From assembly GCF_009649845.1 (NCBI RefSeq), contig NZ_WJIE01000011.1, positions 1-64,000 of the forward strand: 64,000 bases of DNA, in the 5' to 3' direction. Under the pieces are notes generated by a model. That model saw nothing but the letters and a program-made list of their open reading frames with translations, had not been told where the DNA came from and searched no databases. Numbering within the stretch: position 1 is the stretch's first letter; each line of letters starts with the position of its first letter. A program made the translations under genes and the position numbers. Source of the stretch: Polyangium spumosum. Lineage in GTDB: Bacteria > Myxococcota_A > Polyangia > Polyangiales > Polyangiaceae. This document shows, in pieces, positions 17,995 through 25,601 of this stretch.

Positions 17995-19374
17995 TCAGAC
18001 GGGCGGCATCTCCGCGCCCGCGAGATCGAGCTTGCGCCACGCGCCGCCGCGGAACCGCAGGAGGAGCACGAAGGCCATCAAGGCGATGTACCCGGTCAAC
18101 CAGAAGACGACCCAGCCGATCCCGCCGCCGAGCACCCGCACCGAGACGTACGAGCCCGGCACGAAGACGAACCACGCGGCGATCCCGCGGACCCAGGCGG
18201 TGAAGGCCGTGTCGCCCGCGGCGCGCAGGGCCTCGGCGATGGTCATCACGGTCGCGTCGAAGAGCTGCCACGTGATCGAGAGCGTGAGGATCTGGGCCGC
18301 GATGTCGAGGAAGGCCTCGCGCTCGGCGCCCGGCGGCGCGAAGGGCAACATGCAGAGCCGCGCGAACGCGAGGTAGACGAGGCCCACGAAGCCCATCCAG
18401 CCGCACGTCACGAAGGCCGTGAGCTTCACCGTCTTCGGCACCTCGTCGAGCGCCTTCGCGCCGATCGATTGCCCCACGAGGATCGCCCCGGCGCTCGTCA
18501 GGCCAAACGCCGGCATGAACGCGACCTGGTTCACCTGCATCGCGGCCATGAACGCGGCGAGCGTCGTCGTGCCGAGCCCGTTGATCACGAGGTTGATGAA
18601 CAAGGAGAACGCGGCGAACTCGACGAACCAGTTGAGCCCCGAAGGAAAGCCGAACCGCAGCATGCGCCCGAGCTCGGCGAGGCGCAGCTTCGCCTTGCTC
18701 TTGCGCGCGCTCGTGTGCTCGCCGTAGCCGGCGAGGAAACACCCGAGGAGCACGAGGAACGCGATCAACGTCGAGAGCGCGCTCGCGAGCGCCGCGCCGT
18801 ACACGCCGAGCGCGGGCGCGCCGAGGTGCCCGAAGATGAGCACCCAGTTGAGCGCGATGTTGAGCGCCATGCAGAAGACCTGCGCGGCCATGGGCAGGCG
18901 CGTGTTGCCGAGCCCGCCGTAATAATTGCCGAGCGCCTCGAGCCCGATCGCCGCGCCGCCCGTGAAGAGGCGGCAGACGATGTACTGCGACATGAGCGCC
19001 GCCACGGCCGGCGAGTAGCCGATCGCGGCGACGGCGCGCGGCGCGAAGAGGGCCGCCACGAGGTAGAGGACCTGCGCCATCGCCGCGACCGCGAGGCCGT
19101 AAAACCCGTACCGTCGCGCGCCTGCGTGATCACCGCGGCCGTAGAGCTGCGAGGCGAAGCTCGACACGATGAAGACCACGCCCATCGGCAGGATGAAGAA
19201 GGCCATCAAGTTGAGCGCGCCCGTGGTCGTGGCGGCGAGGCCCTCCTCGCCGAGGTGCGCGACCATGGCGGCGTCGGCCACGCTGACCACGGTCTGCGCC
19301 GAGCGCGAGACGATGATCGGCCAGGCGAGATCGAGGAGCCGCCGGAGGGAGGGCGCGTGGGAGGCGGTTGCCAT
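17995..19374 (-). CDS. MATE family efflux transporter
   Basis: 459-aa polytopic membrane protein of the MATE (NorM/DinF) family of Na+- or H+-driven drug/toxin exporters. About 12 hydrophobic helices are visible, in two homologous halves. The first helix region, LLDLAWPIIVSRSAQTVVSVADAAMVAHLG, is the typical P-x(2)-x-S-x(4-5)-V-D MATE signature, and the second half starts around LGRMLRFGFPSGLNWFVEFAAF. ATG 19374 fits the usual family start. A longer reading from 19461 would add a soluble leader that is not expected. The gene stands alone between the RsbR operon and the partner gene at 19492. Confidence 0.92.
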   Translation of the reverse strand: MATASHAPSLRRLLDLAWPIIVSRSAQTVVSVADAAMVAHLGEEGLAATTTGALNLMAFFILPMGVVFIVSSFASQLYGRGDHAGARRYGFYGLAVAAMAQVLYLVAALFAPRAVAAIGYSPAVAALMSQYIVCRLFTGGAAIGLEALGNYYGGLGNTRLPMAAQVFCMALNIALNWVLIFGHLGAPALGVYGAALASALSTLIAFLVLLGCFLAGYGEHTSARKSKAKLRLAELGRMLRFGFPSGLNWFVEFAAFSLFINLVINGLGTTTLAAFMAAMQVNQVAFMPAFGLTSAGAILVGQSIGAKALDEVPKTVKLTAFVTCGWMGFVGLVYLAFARLCMLPFAPPGAEREAFLDIAAQILTLSITWQLFDATVMTIAEALRAAGDTAFTAWVRGIAAWFVFVPGSYVSVRVLGGGIGWVVFWLTGYIALMAFVLLLRFRGGAWRKLDLAGAEMPPV

Positions 19375-19491
19375 GAGAGGGGGCGAGGTTTGACATCGGA
19401 AGCGCAGCCGCGCCCGTGGGTCGCTCGCCTCGTGATGTACTTTGGTGCAAGAAACCGACATGCATCACGCGCCTCGCCTGGCGCTCGCCCG

Positions 19492-20340
19492 TCACTTGTC
19501 GGGCCGGGTCGGTTTCGGCATGGGTTTGCCCGTGAAGGGGTTGATACGTGGCTCCCGCGGCGGCGGCTCGGGGGGAAGCTCGGGCGAGCCGGGCCAGGTG
19601 ATGCCCGCCTCCTGAAGGCGCCGTTGAGCGAAGAGCAGGTCCCCTGGGCCGAGCGGCTTGGGAAACAGCGTCGCGATTTCGTCGGGCGTGAACTCCGTGG
19701 GACCCTGCATCCGCCGATCGACGACCGCGTCGATGATCGCGTGAATGGGTGCGTCTCTGTTTCGGACGCGCTCCTCCCGAAACGCGGCGAAGTCCCGATT
19801 CCACCAGAGCGGCAGTTGACCGTTTTGGAGCTGGCCCCACGGGACCAGTCGGCGGACGCCAGCGGCCGTCGGCTTGTCGAAGAGCGTGCCCCCGACGCGA
19901 TCGCCGTAGAGCCAGAAGCCGACGCCTGCATCCCTCTGCCCATGCTCGGGTCCCACGCCGAGCATGCCGACGGCCCTCACGAATGCCGGCTCCAGCTCGG
20001 CGGGAAGCCCTGGCACGGCCCCGCGCACATCGTCTGGCCCACCGGTCACCGCGTCGACCGACAGGCCGAGCTGCTCGATCGGACCGAACCCGAGCTCGTA
20101 CGCGAGACCAACGACGCCCGCCTCGGTCCACGCTAGAACGGCGTAGGCTCCGCACCCGTCGTCGTCGAAGAAGGTGCCCCGCTGGATGTCGCCCGTCCAG
20201 TCCGAGTCCGAGCAGACCGGGTACGCCGGGCGATTCGCGAACTTTTTGAGGACGGCTTCCACGTAGGCGCGCAGCGCGGCGCGCACGATGGCATCTCGGT
20301 CGAAGACCAGGCGTCCGCGGGGATGGTTCCGTACGACCAT
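19492..20340 (-). CDS. Unknown protein, putative partner of HNH-like lipoprotein
   Basis: 282-aa soluble protein that I do not recognise. There is no signal peptide or membrane helix. It is acidic in the middle (FFDDDGCGAYAVLAWTEAG) and ends with a Pro-rich tail containing REPRINPFTGKPMP. The gene lies 66 nt downstream of, and on the same strand as, the HNH-like lipoprotein, so it may be the immunity or accessory partner; this is inference. A second, broken copy of this gene and of about 70 nt upstream of it exists at 45117-45571, so the gene has been duplicated or recombined within the chromosome. ATG 20340 is chosen because the similarity to that copy starts there. Confidence 0.72.
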   Translation of the reverse strand: MVVRNHPRGRLVFDRDAIVRAALRAYVEAVLKKFANRPAYPVCSDSDWTGDIQRGTFFDDDGCGAYAVLAWTEAGVVGLAYELGFGPIEQLGLSVDAVTGGPDDVRGAVPGLPAELEPAFVRAVGMLGVGPEHGQRDAGVGFWLYGDRVGGTLFDKPTAAGVRRLVPWGQLQNGQLPLWWNRDFAAFREERVRNRDAPIHAIIDAVVDRRMQGPTEFTPDEIATLFPKPLGPGDLLFAQRRLQEAGITWPGSPELPPEPPPREPRINPFTGKPMPKPTRPDK

Positions 20341-20406
20341 GAGATCTCGACTAGGCCACGTGAATCTTGGCGTCAACGTGCTCGCTGCATGCGTCCGGCT
20401 GCCGCG

Positions 20407-21414
20407 TCAGGGCGTGTATACCGGCGCGGCGTTGAGCCGCTTCACCTCCTCCTCCGGCGGGTTTTTATTTGAAAGCCACCTGTTGAGCCCCCGCGAAATT
20501 ACCGCAGCGTTCTTGTTCGAGTTCGTGCCCCACGGGCAATTGCGCTTGTCGGTCATCGGCACGACGTGGTGCACCTCCGCGACCAAGTCGGGGTGGAAGG
20601 GCGGCTTCCTATTCTTCGGATCGTGGAGGACGAGCGGCTCCTCGTACTCTACAGTCACTTTCTCACAGTTCTCGTTCATCACCGTGAAAGTCCACTTGAA
20701 GCCCGCGAGATCGGAGTGGATCTCGCCCACGCCCGCGTCGCCCTTGTGCGCGTCGCGGTTGACCTGGAGGATCCACTCCCTCTGCCTGAGGCCGTCGCCG
20801 TTCTCGCCGACCATGCCGCTGTTGCAGTAGAAGTTATTTCCGGGCCAGAGGTCTTTCAGCTCCGGCAAATTCCGGTACGGCCCACTCACCTCCGTCGGCA
20901 CACCGTCGACCTCGACGAGCGGCGTCTGCCTCGGCGCGGGCTCGTAGTAGATGACGATGTGAATCGCGGGGTCCGGCCCGACCTGGCGAAAGTAGTTCTC
21001 CGTGCCGGGGATGGGCTTGCACGCCGGGTAGTTCTTGTCGTAGGCCGCCGCTCCGAAGACCTCTGGGACCAGCACGCCAGCGTCGCACGCTTCTTGCGGG
21101 GTCTCGTAGAAGCAGTTGAACGCGCCGCCCTCGGACAGGTAACAAGCGTCGCCGAACGCGGCGATGTACTGCTCGCGCAGCGCGAGGTCCATGCTCGGAT
21201 TGCCCATGAGCTGGATGCGGTAGCGCATGCACGCATCTTCGATGGACATCGAGCATTCGGCCTTCGTCTCGGTCGGGATGTCGGCTGGAGTCGGGCACGA
21301 TGAGAGAGACCCAGGCTCCTTCGAACCACACGCCCCCGCCATCCAAGCCCCACCCAAGCCCCACACCAGCACGCCCAGCATGACCGAGCGGCGTCTCGCC
21401 CTCGCTTGCATCAT
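20407..21414 (-). CDS. Lipoprotein with C-terminal HNH-like nuclease motif
   Basis: 335-aa exported lipoprotein. The signal sequence ends in MAGACG (Cys29 lipidated). The middle (30-275) has several Cys and Tyr/Trp residues and no clear family. The last 60 residues contain VAEVHHVVPMTDK (His282-His283) followed by TNSNKNAAVISRGLNRWLSN. This His-His, Asn-Ser-x-x-N-A, hydrophobic-Ser-x-x-Leu-Asn order is the order of HNH/WHH-type nuclease toxins. A surface-tethered nuclease could be a toxin released or presented to neighbours, or a nucleic-acid scavenging enzyme. The gene heads a two-gene operon with the unknown 282-aa protein. The nuclease call needs a profile search; without the motif this would be a hypothetical lipoprotein. 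Confidence 0.65.
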   Translation of the reverse strand: MMQARARRRSVMLGVLVWGLGGAWMAGACGSKEPGSLSSCPTPADIPTETKAECSMSIEDACMRYRIQLMGNPSMDLALREQYIAAFGDACYLSEGGAFNCFYETPQEACDAGVLVPEVFGAAAYDKNYPACKPIPGTENYFRQVGPDPAIHIVIYYEPAPRQTPLVEVDGVPTEVSGPYRNLPELKDLWPGNNFYCNSGMVGENGDGLRQREWILQVNRDAHKGDAGVGEIHSDLAGFKWTFTVMNENCEKVTVEYEEPLVLHDPKNRKPPFHPDLVAEVHHVVPMTDKRNCPWGTNSNKNAAVISRGLNRWLSNKNPPEEEVKRLNAAPVYTP

Positions 21415-21540
21415 GTACCGAATCGCACGCTCATCGACGGGGCAGCAACGGAAAACCCGCCAGGGGGCTCACCGCTCCCGCCTCCGCTCCCGCGCGATTT
21501 CTCTTGCACTCTCGTTCGCTCCCCCTGTACCGTCCCCGAC

Positions 21541-22221
21541 ATGCGTTTCCTCGGACCGAAATCGACGCTCGCCGCGTTCCGCTGGGATCTCATCTATCTC
21601 TTCGCCAGCCTCAATGCCGAGGAGGAGAACCTCGAAATCAAGTCCCTCGCTCCCCTCGTGCTCGATCTCTTCCATCACCTCCAGACCGAGCGTGCCGCAT
21701 TCGAGGAGGCCGAGAACATGCTCGTCGTCGCATTCGCGCTCCGGTCGAGGCGGGATCGGAAGGTCGACGCGAAGACCCTCGCGATCGGCGGCGTGGCGCG
21801 CGCGACGGACAAGGCCGTGTATGGGCGGCTCTTTCCCACGGCGAATCCGACCCAGGTGACGAAGATGGCCCTGGATCGCCAGCTCCAGGAGAACAAGCGG
21901 ATCGCCAAGGAGCTCGGCGATTTGCCCGTCGATCACCCGCTCCGCGCCCCGTATGCCGTGGGGCTCGACGAGGATATCGCGGCCCTCGAGAAGGCCGACG
22001 AGAAGGTCGACGAGGCCGAGGTATCCCTCGCGCTCGCGCGGTCGAAGGTGCGACAGACGAAGCTCCACATCGACAAGCAGCGCCTCGACGTGCACGCGAA
22101 GCTGCTCCAGCTCCTCGGCGATAAGAAGGCGGCGGATTCGTTCTTCCGGCCCAGCGCGACCGCGCCCGGCGCGGCGGATACGGACGAAGAAGCGGCCCCG
22201 AAGGACGGCGCCGAAGCGTAA
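21541..22221 (+). CDS. Hypothetical coiled-coil protein
   Basis: 226-aa soluble protein rich in Leu, Glu, Lys and Ala. The central and C-terminal part (about 120-200) is a long helix or coiled coil (EKADEKVDEAEVSLALARSKVRQ), ending with an Ala/Glu-rich tail. There is no signal peptide and no known domain. ATG 21541 gives MRFLGPKSTLAAFRWDLIYLF, a plausible start; a longer frame from 21406 would add an unlikely Pro-rich leader. It lies on the same strand as, and about 390 nt upstream of, the tagged metallopeptidase, so a link to that effector-like gene is possible but not shown. Confidence 0.7.
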   Translation: MRFLGPKSTLAAFRWDLIYLFASLNAEEENLEIKSLAPLVLDLFHHLQTERAAFEEAENMLVVAFALRSRRDRKVDAKTLAIGGVARATDKAVYGRLFPTANPTQVTKMALDRQLQENKRIAKELGDLPVDHPLRAPYAVGLDEDIAALEKADEKVDEAEVSLALARSKVRQTKLHIDKQRLDVHAKLLQLLGDKKAADSFFRPSATAPGAADTDEEAAPKDGAEA

Positions 22222-22613
22222 TCGAGAGGAGAGGACGCAGGGGGCGCCTCCTCCTTTCGAGAATCAAGCTCTCCACATCCAGGAATCGCGCCCGCGCGGC
22301 GCGCGGACACGCTTCCACGAGGCCGGAGGGCCGTTTGCGTCGCGAGCAAATGCCTCTCCACGTCCCCGGAAGGGCGTTTGCGCGTGAGGCAACGCACCGC
22401 CGAGGCCGTGGAGAGGCGTTTGCGCGGCGAGCAAGTGCCTTTCCACGGATCGGGCGAGGCGATTTCCCGGCGCGCGGGTGGGGTGCCGCGGGCGTGGAGA
22501 GCCCGTTTCCCGTCGTGCGGACGCGCTGCACGGTCTGGGCGTGGGGTCGCTCACGGCGACACCCGCCGAAAACTGGCGCTGAGGGCGCTGCGGCTCGAAC
22601 ATGCGGCAGCAAC
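22222..22613. other. 392-bp gap with imperfect hairpin repeats
   Basis: No credible gene is seen in this stretch, although several frames are open because of the high GC. It contains at least three imperfect copies of a short hairpin-forming unit around a TTTGC-loop-GCAA core (22331-22358, about 22371-22400 and 22408-22446). The promoter of the metallopeptidase gene at 22614 must lie here or further upstream. Confidence 0.6.
22331..22446. repeat. Imperfect hairpin repeat cluster
   Basis: The best copy forms a 16-bp stem, GTGGAGAGGCGTTTGC (22408-22423) against GCAAGTGCCTTTCCAC (22431-22446), with three G-U wobbles and a 7-nt loop. A related shorter copy lies at 22331-22358 (TTTGC, loop GTCGCGA, GCAAA, then TGCCTCTCCAC), and a degenerate one between them. 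It may be a small mobile palindrome or an RNA structure in the leader of the metallopeptidase gene. Confidence 0.6.
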
Positions 22614-23684
22614 ATGTCGCATCGAGCTCGTTCTGGCGTAGGGTCCGCGGCGCGCCCGCCGCATCCGGCGACGGTGGTGCAGCCGAAGCTGCCGTTTGGT
22701 GTCGTCGCGGCGCGCCCGCCACATCCGGCGACGGTGGTGCAGCCGAAGAGGCCGCTGGGTGCCCTCGTCCAGAGATCACAAGCCGTGGACGTGGATGTGG
22801 AGGTGGACAGCGAGAAGGGCGCGAAATTCGAGCGGCGGGAGCAGGTGTGGGAGGGGAAAAGGAAGCCCGTGAGGGCCGTCGTGCACGTCGTGGCCCCGGG
22901 GATCGGCGTCGAGGTCCCGAACGACGACGTGTCGTTCCCCCTCTTCATCCACGACACGCTCGAACGAATCCGCAAGGTGCCCATCGGCGACCAGCTCATC
23001 CGCGAGTTCCACCCGAAGAGGGGGTTCCGTAGGCCCGCGGAGAAGCTCTACGAAAACATCACGCTCCTCATCGAGCCGATGGCGGACACGCAGCTCCTGG
23101 AGACGAAGAGTTTTTATGGGCGCAAACTGGACGGGAACTGGGACCCCGGAAAAGACAGATGGGCACGCACCCCGAAGATCGTCTTCCCCAACCGGCCGAC
23201 GGACAAGGGCGCGTCGTTGACCATCGGAAAGGGGAAAATGATCGGCTTCAAGGCGATCCCCTCCAGCGTGAAGGTGACGCCCGACGGGATCACCGGGCAC
23301 GACGATTTCCCGAAGGAGACCTGCGGATTCGAGGAGGTCCTCTTTCACGAGTTCTGCCACGCTTATTATTTCCAGATCGGCGCCTCCCCGGAATACTACG
23401 AGATGCCTTACCAGGTCGTCGGAATGCGCGAGGAGATGCTGGTGTGCGGGCTGAGCGCCGGGAGGGGGCTCGAGTATTGCGAAAACCATTACCGCGTCCA
23501 GAGCGACCTCCCCTTGCGGACGTCCTACAAAAGCCAAGGGCTCGAAGACAAGGACGTGAGCCCGGAGGATTGGCCCGGCAAGACGTTTGTCCATCCCCTC
23601 ACCGTCCTCGGGATCTTGGAGATCAAAGAGGCCAAGATCCTCACCGAGGGGACCGGGAACTGGGACGAGGCGATTTATCCCTGA
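22614..23684 (+). CDS. Tagged M91-type zinc metallopeptidase (effector-like)
   Basis: 356-aa protein with a modular N-terminus and a metallopeptidase C-terminus. Residues 14-25 and 34-45 are identical copies of RPPHPATVVQPK with a period of 20 residues; a shorter VQRSQ follows. The C-terminal region (about 145-320) has the HExxH zinc motif HEFCH at 245-249 in EEVLFHEFCHAYYFQIG, then REEMLVCGL (candidate third ligand Glu273 or Glu274), then CENHYRVQSDLPLRTSY (289-305). This order matches the M91 family, whose best-known member is the type III effector NleD, a protease that cleaves host MAP kinases. There is no signal peptide, so export must use another route, possibly a contractile injection system. 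ATG 22614 is chosen because the tag starts directly after it; no clear ribosome-binding site is seen. Confidence 0.8.
   Translation: MSHRARSGVGSAARPPHPATVVQPKLPFGVVAARPPHPATVVQPKRPLGALVQRSQAVDVDVEVDSEKGAKFERREQVWEGKRKPVRAVVHVVAPGIGVEVPNDDVSFPLFIHDTLERIRKVPIGDQLIREFHPKRGFRRPAEKLYENITLLIEPMADTQLLETKSFYGRKLDGNWDPGKDRWARTPKIVFPNRPTDKGASLTIGKGKMIGFKAIPSSVKVTPDGITGHDDFPKETCGFEEVLFHEFCHAYYFQIGASPEYYEMPYQVVGMREEMLVCGLSAGRGLEYCENHYRVQSDLPLRTSYKSQGLEDKDVSPEDWPGKTFVHPLTVLGILEIKEAKILTEGTGNWDEAIYP
22647..22748 (+). repeat. Two in-frame 60-bp coding repeats (RPPHPATVVQPK tag)
   Basis: Two nearly identical 42-bp blocks (22647-22688 and 22707-22748) begin exactly 60 bp apart and encode the 12-residue tag. 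They differ at two positions. The spacing is a multiple of 3, so the repeat evolved as protein sequence. Confidence 0.9.
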
Positions 23685-23757
23685 AGAATCAGGCCCACAC
23701 GTCCGAGGCCGCGCGGCGGCTTGACCCTCCCGCCTCCTCGGTGCGACCATCGCCCTC

Positions 23758-24645
23758 ATGCAGGATGCGATGAATCAGGTGGGGGCAGGCCTCACGAGCC
23801 TGAAGATCACGCTCGTCGAATTCGCCGTCCGTTACGGGCTGCAGATCCTCGGCGCGTCCATCATTGTCGTCATCGGGCTCAAAATCGCGGGGTATGCGAC
23901 GCGCGCCCTCGATGGCTGGCTCGAGAGGAGGACCTCGATCGACGTCGCGCTCCGCACCCTCTTCGTGCGCCTGCTCCGGCTCGTCGTCATCGGCGCCACG
24001 GTCGTCATCGCGGCCGAGAAGATCGGCGTCCCCGTCGCCTCGCTCATCGCCGGCCTCGGCGTCGCGGGCGTCGGCATCGGCTTCGCCATGCAGGGCGTGC
24101 TCTCGAACCTCATCGCGGGCATGACGATCTTCTTCATCCGGCCCTTCAAGGTCGGCGAATACATCGACGTCCTGAAGGTGCACGGCGAGGTCGTCGACAT
24201 CACGCTCTTTTCGACCACCCTGCGGCACACGACCGATCAATCCCGGATCGTCATCCCGAACCGCCAGATCGTGGGCGAGATCCTGCACAACTATGGCACG
24301 AAGCGCCAGCTCGACCTCGAGATCGGCATTGCGTATGCCTCCGATATCGGCAAGGCGATCGACGTCGCGACGGAGACGGTCCTCGAGGATGCGCGTGTCT
24401 TGAAGGAACCGGCGCCGCTCGTCGGGATTCGCAAGGTGGGCGAGGGCGCGCTCGTGGTCTCCGTCCGGCCCTGGGTGCCCGTCGCCGATTACGAGCAGGC
24501 GCTGCTCGGCCTGTATCGGTCGATCTTCGAGGCGTATCGCGAGCGGGGCATCGACGTGCCCCTCCCGCAGCGCGAGATCCGTATCCACGCAGAGACCGCC
24601 GCGGCGCGCGCGGCGCTCGGCGCGCCGGTCGTCAAGGTCAATTGA
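23758..24645 (+). CDS. Small-conductance mechanosensitive channel (MscS)
   Basis: 295-aa MscS family channel that opens under membrane tension to release solutes on osmotic downshock. It has three N-terminal transmembrane helices (about 25-45, 70-90 and 95-125). The third, pore-lining helix is VASLIAGLGVAGVGIGFAMQGVLSNLIAGM, with the Gly/Ala packing typical of MscS TM3. The beta domain follows with FKVGEYIDVLKVHGEVVDITLFSTTLRHTTDQSRIVIPNRQI, and a C-terminal alpha/beta domain closes the protein. The length matches E. coli MscS (286 aa). The gene stands alone; its stop lies 9 nt from the end of the convergent LRR lipoprotein. Confidence 0.95.
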   Translation: MQDAMNQVGAGLTSLKITLVEFAVRYGLQILGASIIVVIGLKIAGYATRALDGWLERRTSIDVALRTLFVRLLRLVVIGATVVIAAEKIGVPVASLIAGLGVAGVGIGFAMQGVLSNLIAGMTIFFIRPFKVGEYIDVLKVHGEVVDITLFSTTLRHTTDQSRIVIPNRQIVGEILHNYGTKRQLDLEIGIAYASDIGKAIDVATETVLEDARVLKEPAPLVGIRKVGEGALVVSVRPWVPVADYEQALLGLYRSIFEAYRERGIDVPLPQREIRIHAETAAARAALGAPVVKVN

Positions 24646-24654
24646 AGGTGAGGC

Positions 24655-25458
24655 TCACTCGTCGTGCACCTTGAGGCCGGGGATCCCCAGGATCACCGCC
24701 TGACCGCTCACGGCCGAGCCGGCGATGTGCAGGTTCTTCAGGCCCTTGAGCTCCTTCAGCGGCGAGAGATCGGCGATACGCGTGCGCTTCATCTGCAGCA
24801 TCTCGAGCTTCTTCAGCTTGGAGAGCGGCGTCAGATCCGTCACCTCGGTCTCGTCGATCTGGAGCTCCGTCAGGTTCACGAGCGTCGCGAGCGGCGCGAG
24901 GTCCTTGACGGGCGTGCGGCCGATGTCGAGCCGGTCGAGCTTCACGAGGCCCGAGAGCGGCGCGAGGTCCTTGATCTGCGTGGCCGCGATGCGCAGCGAC
25001 TCGATCGTCGTGAGCGTCTTCAGCGGGCTCAGATCCTCGATCTTGCCGGGGGGCAGGTAGAGGCCCTTCACCGACGTGAAGAGCGGGAAGAGGCAGGGGT
25101 CGATCTCGTCGAGCTTCACCTCGGTGAGGCTCAGCGTCTTCACTTTGCCGAGGTCCGCCTTCGTGATCGTCCCCTCGGGCTTCTGCGCCTGCACGCGCAC
25201 GATCGCCTCGAACTTGGGATCCGTGAACGTGATGGTCGCGTCCTTCGAGCAAACGACGTCTTTCTTCTTCGGCGGCGGCGCGGGCGCTGCGGCGCTCGGC
25301 GTGGGCGCGGGCATGAGGACGGCCAGGTTGCTCGTCGTCGGCGCGGCGCTCGGCGAAGGCGCCGCGGCGTCGGGCTTCTTTTCGTCACATCCGAGGAGCG
25401 ACGTGACGGCGATCGAGAGGGCGAGACCCGCGAGGGGGGCGATCGTTCGGGGCAGCAT
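24655..25458 (-). CDS. Leucine-rich repeat lipoprotein
   Basis: 267-aa exported lipoprotein. The signal peptide ends in the lipobox SLLGC (Cys24). A Pro/Ala/Ser-rich linker (25-70) is followed by about seven leucine-rich repeats of 22-23 residues of the SDS22/internalin-like type, with units of the form LxxLxxLxIxxTxIxDLxPL (for example LDRLDIGRTPVKDLAPLATL). LRR solenoids bind proteins, so a surface adhesion or sensing role is likely. No enzyme domain is seen. ATG 25458 starts at the signal sequence; the longer frame from 25614 is not needed. It is divergent from the membrane protein gene at 25602. Confidence 0.85.
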   Translation of the reverse strand: MLPRTIAPLAGLALSIAVTSLLGCDEKKPDAAAPSPSAAPTTSNLAVLMPAPTPSAAAPAPPPKKKDVVCSKDATITFTDPKFEAIVRVQAQKPEGTITKADLGKVKTLSLTEVKLDEIDPCLFPLFTSVKGLYLPPGKIEDLSPLKTLTTIESLRIAATQIKDLAPLSGLVKLDRLDIGRTPVKDLAPLATLVNLTELQIDETEVTDLTPLSKLKKLEMLQMKRTRIADLSPLKELKGLKNLHIAGSAVSGQAVILGIPGLKVHDE

Positions 25459-25601
25459 CGACGCGGATGGTACAAGGCCCTCGCGCTGGAGGGGAGGGGT
25501 AGATCCTGGCGAGAGGGGCGCCTCTCCGGACGAACGCGCGCGTTGCGTCGCGTCGCGATCCTTCGTAGCATCCGGTCTCCCGCGAAAGGGCGAGGGAGCA
25601 C

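Noticed and set aside
22647-22748. The 60-bp repeats as a CRISPR or mobile element
   Set aside because: They are in frame, encode an identical peptide and form part of one open reading frame.
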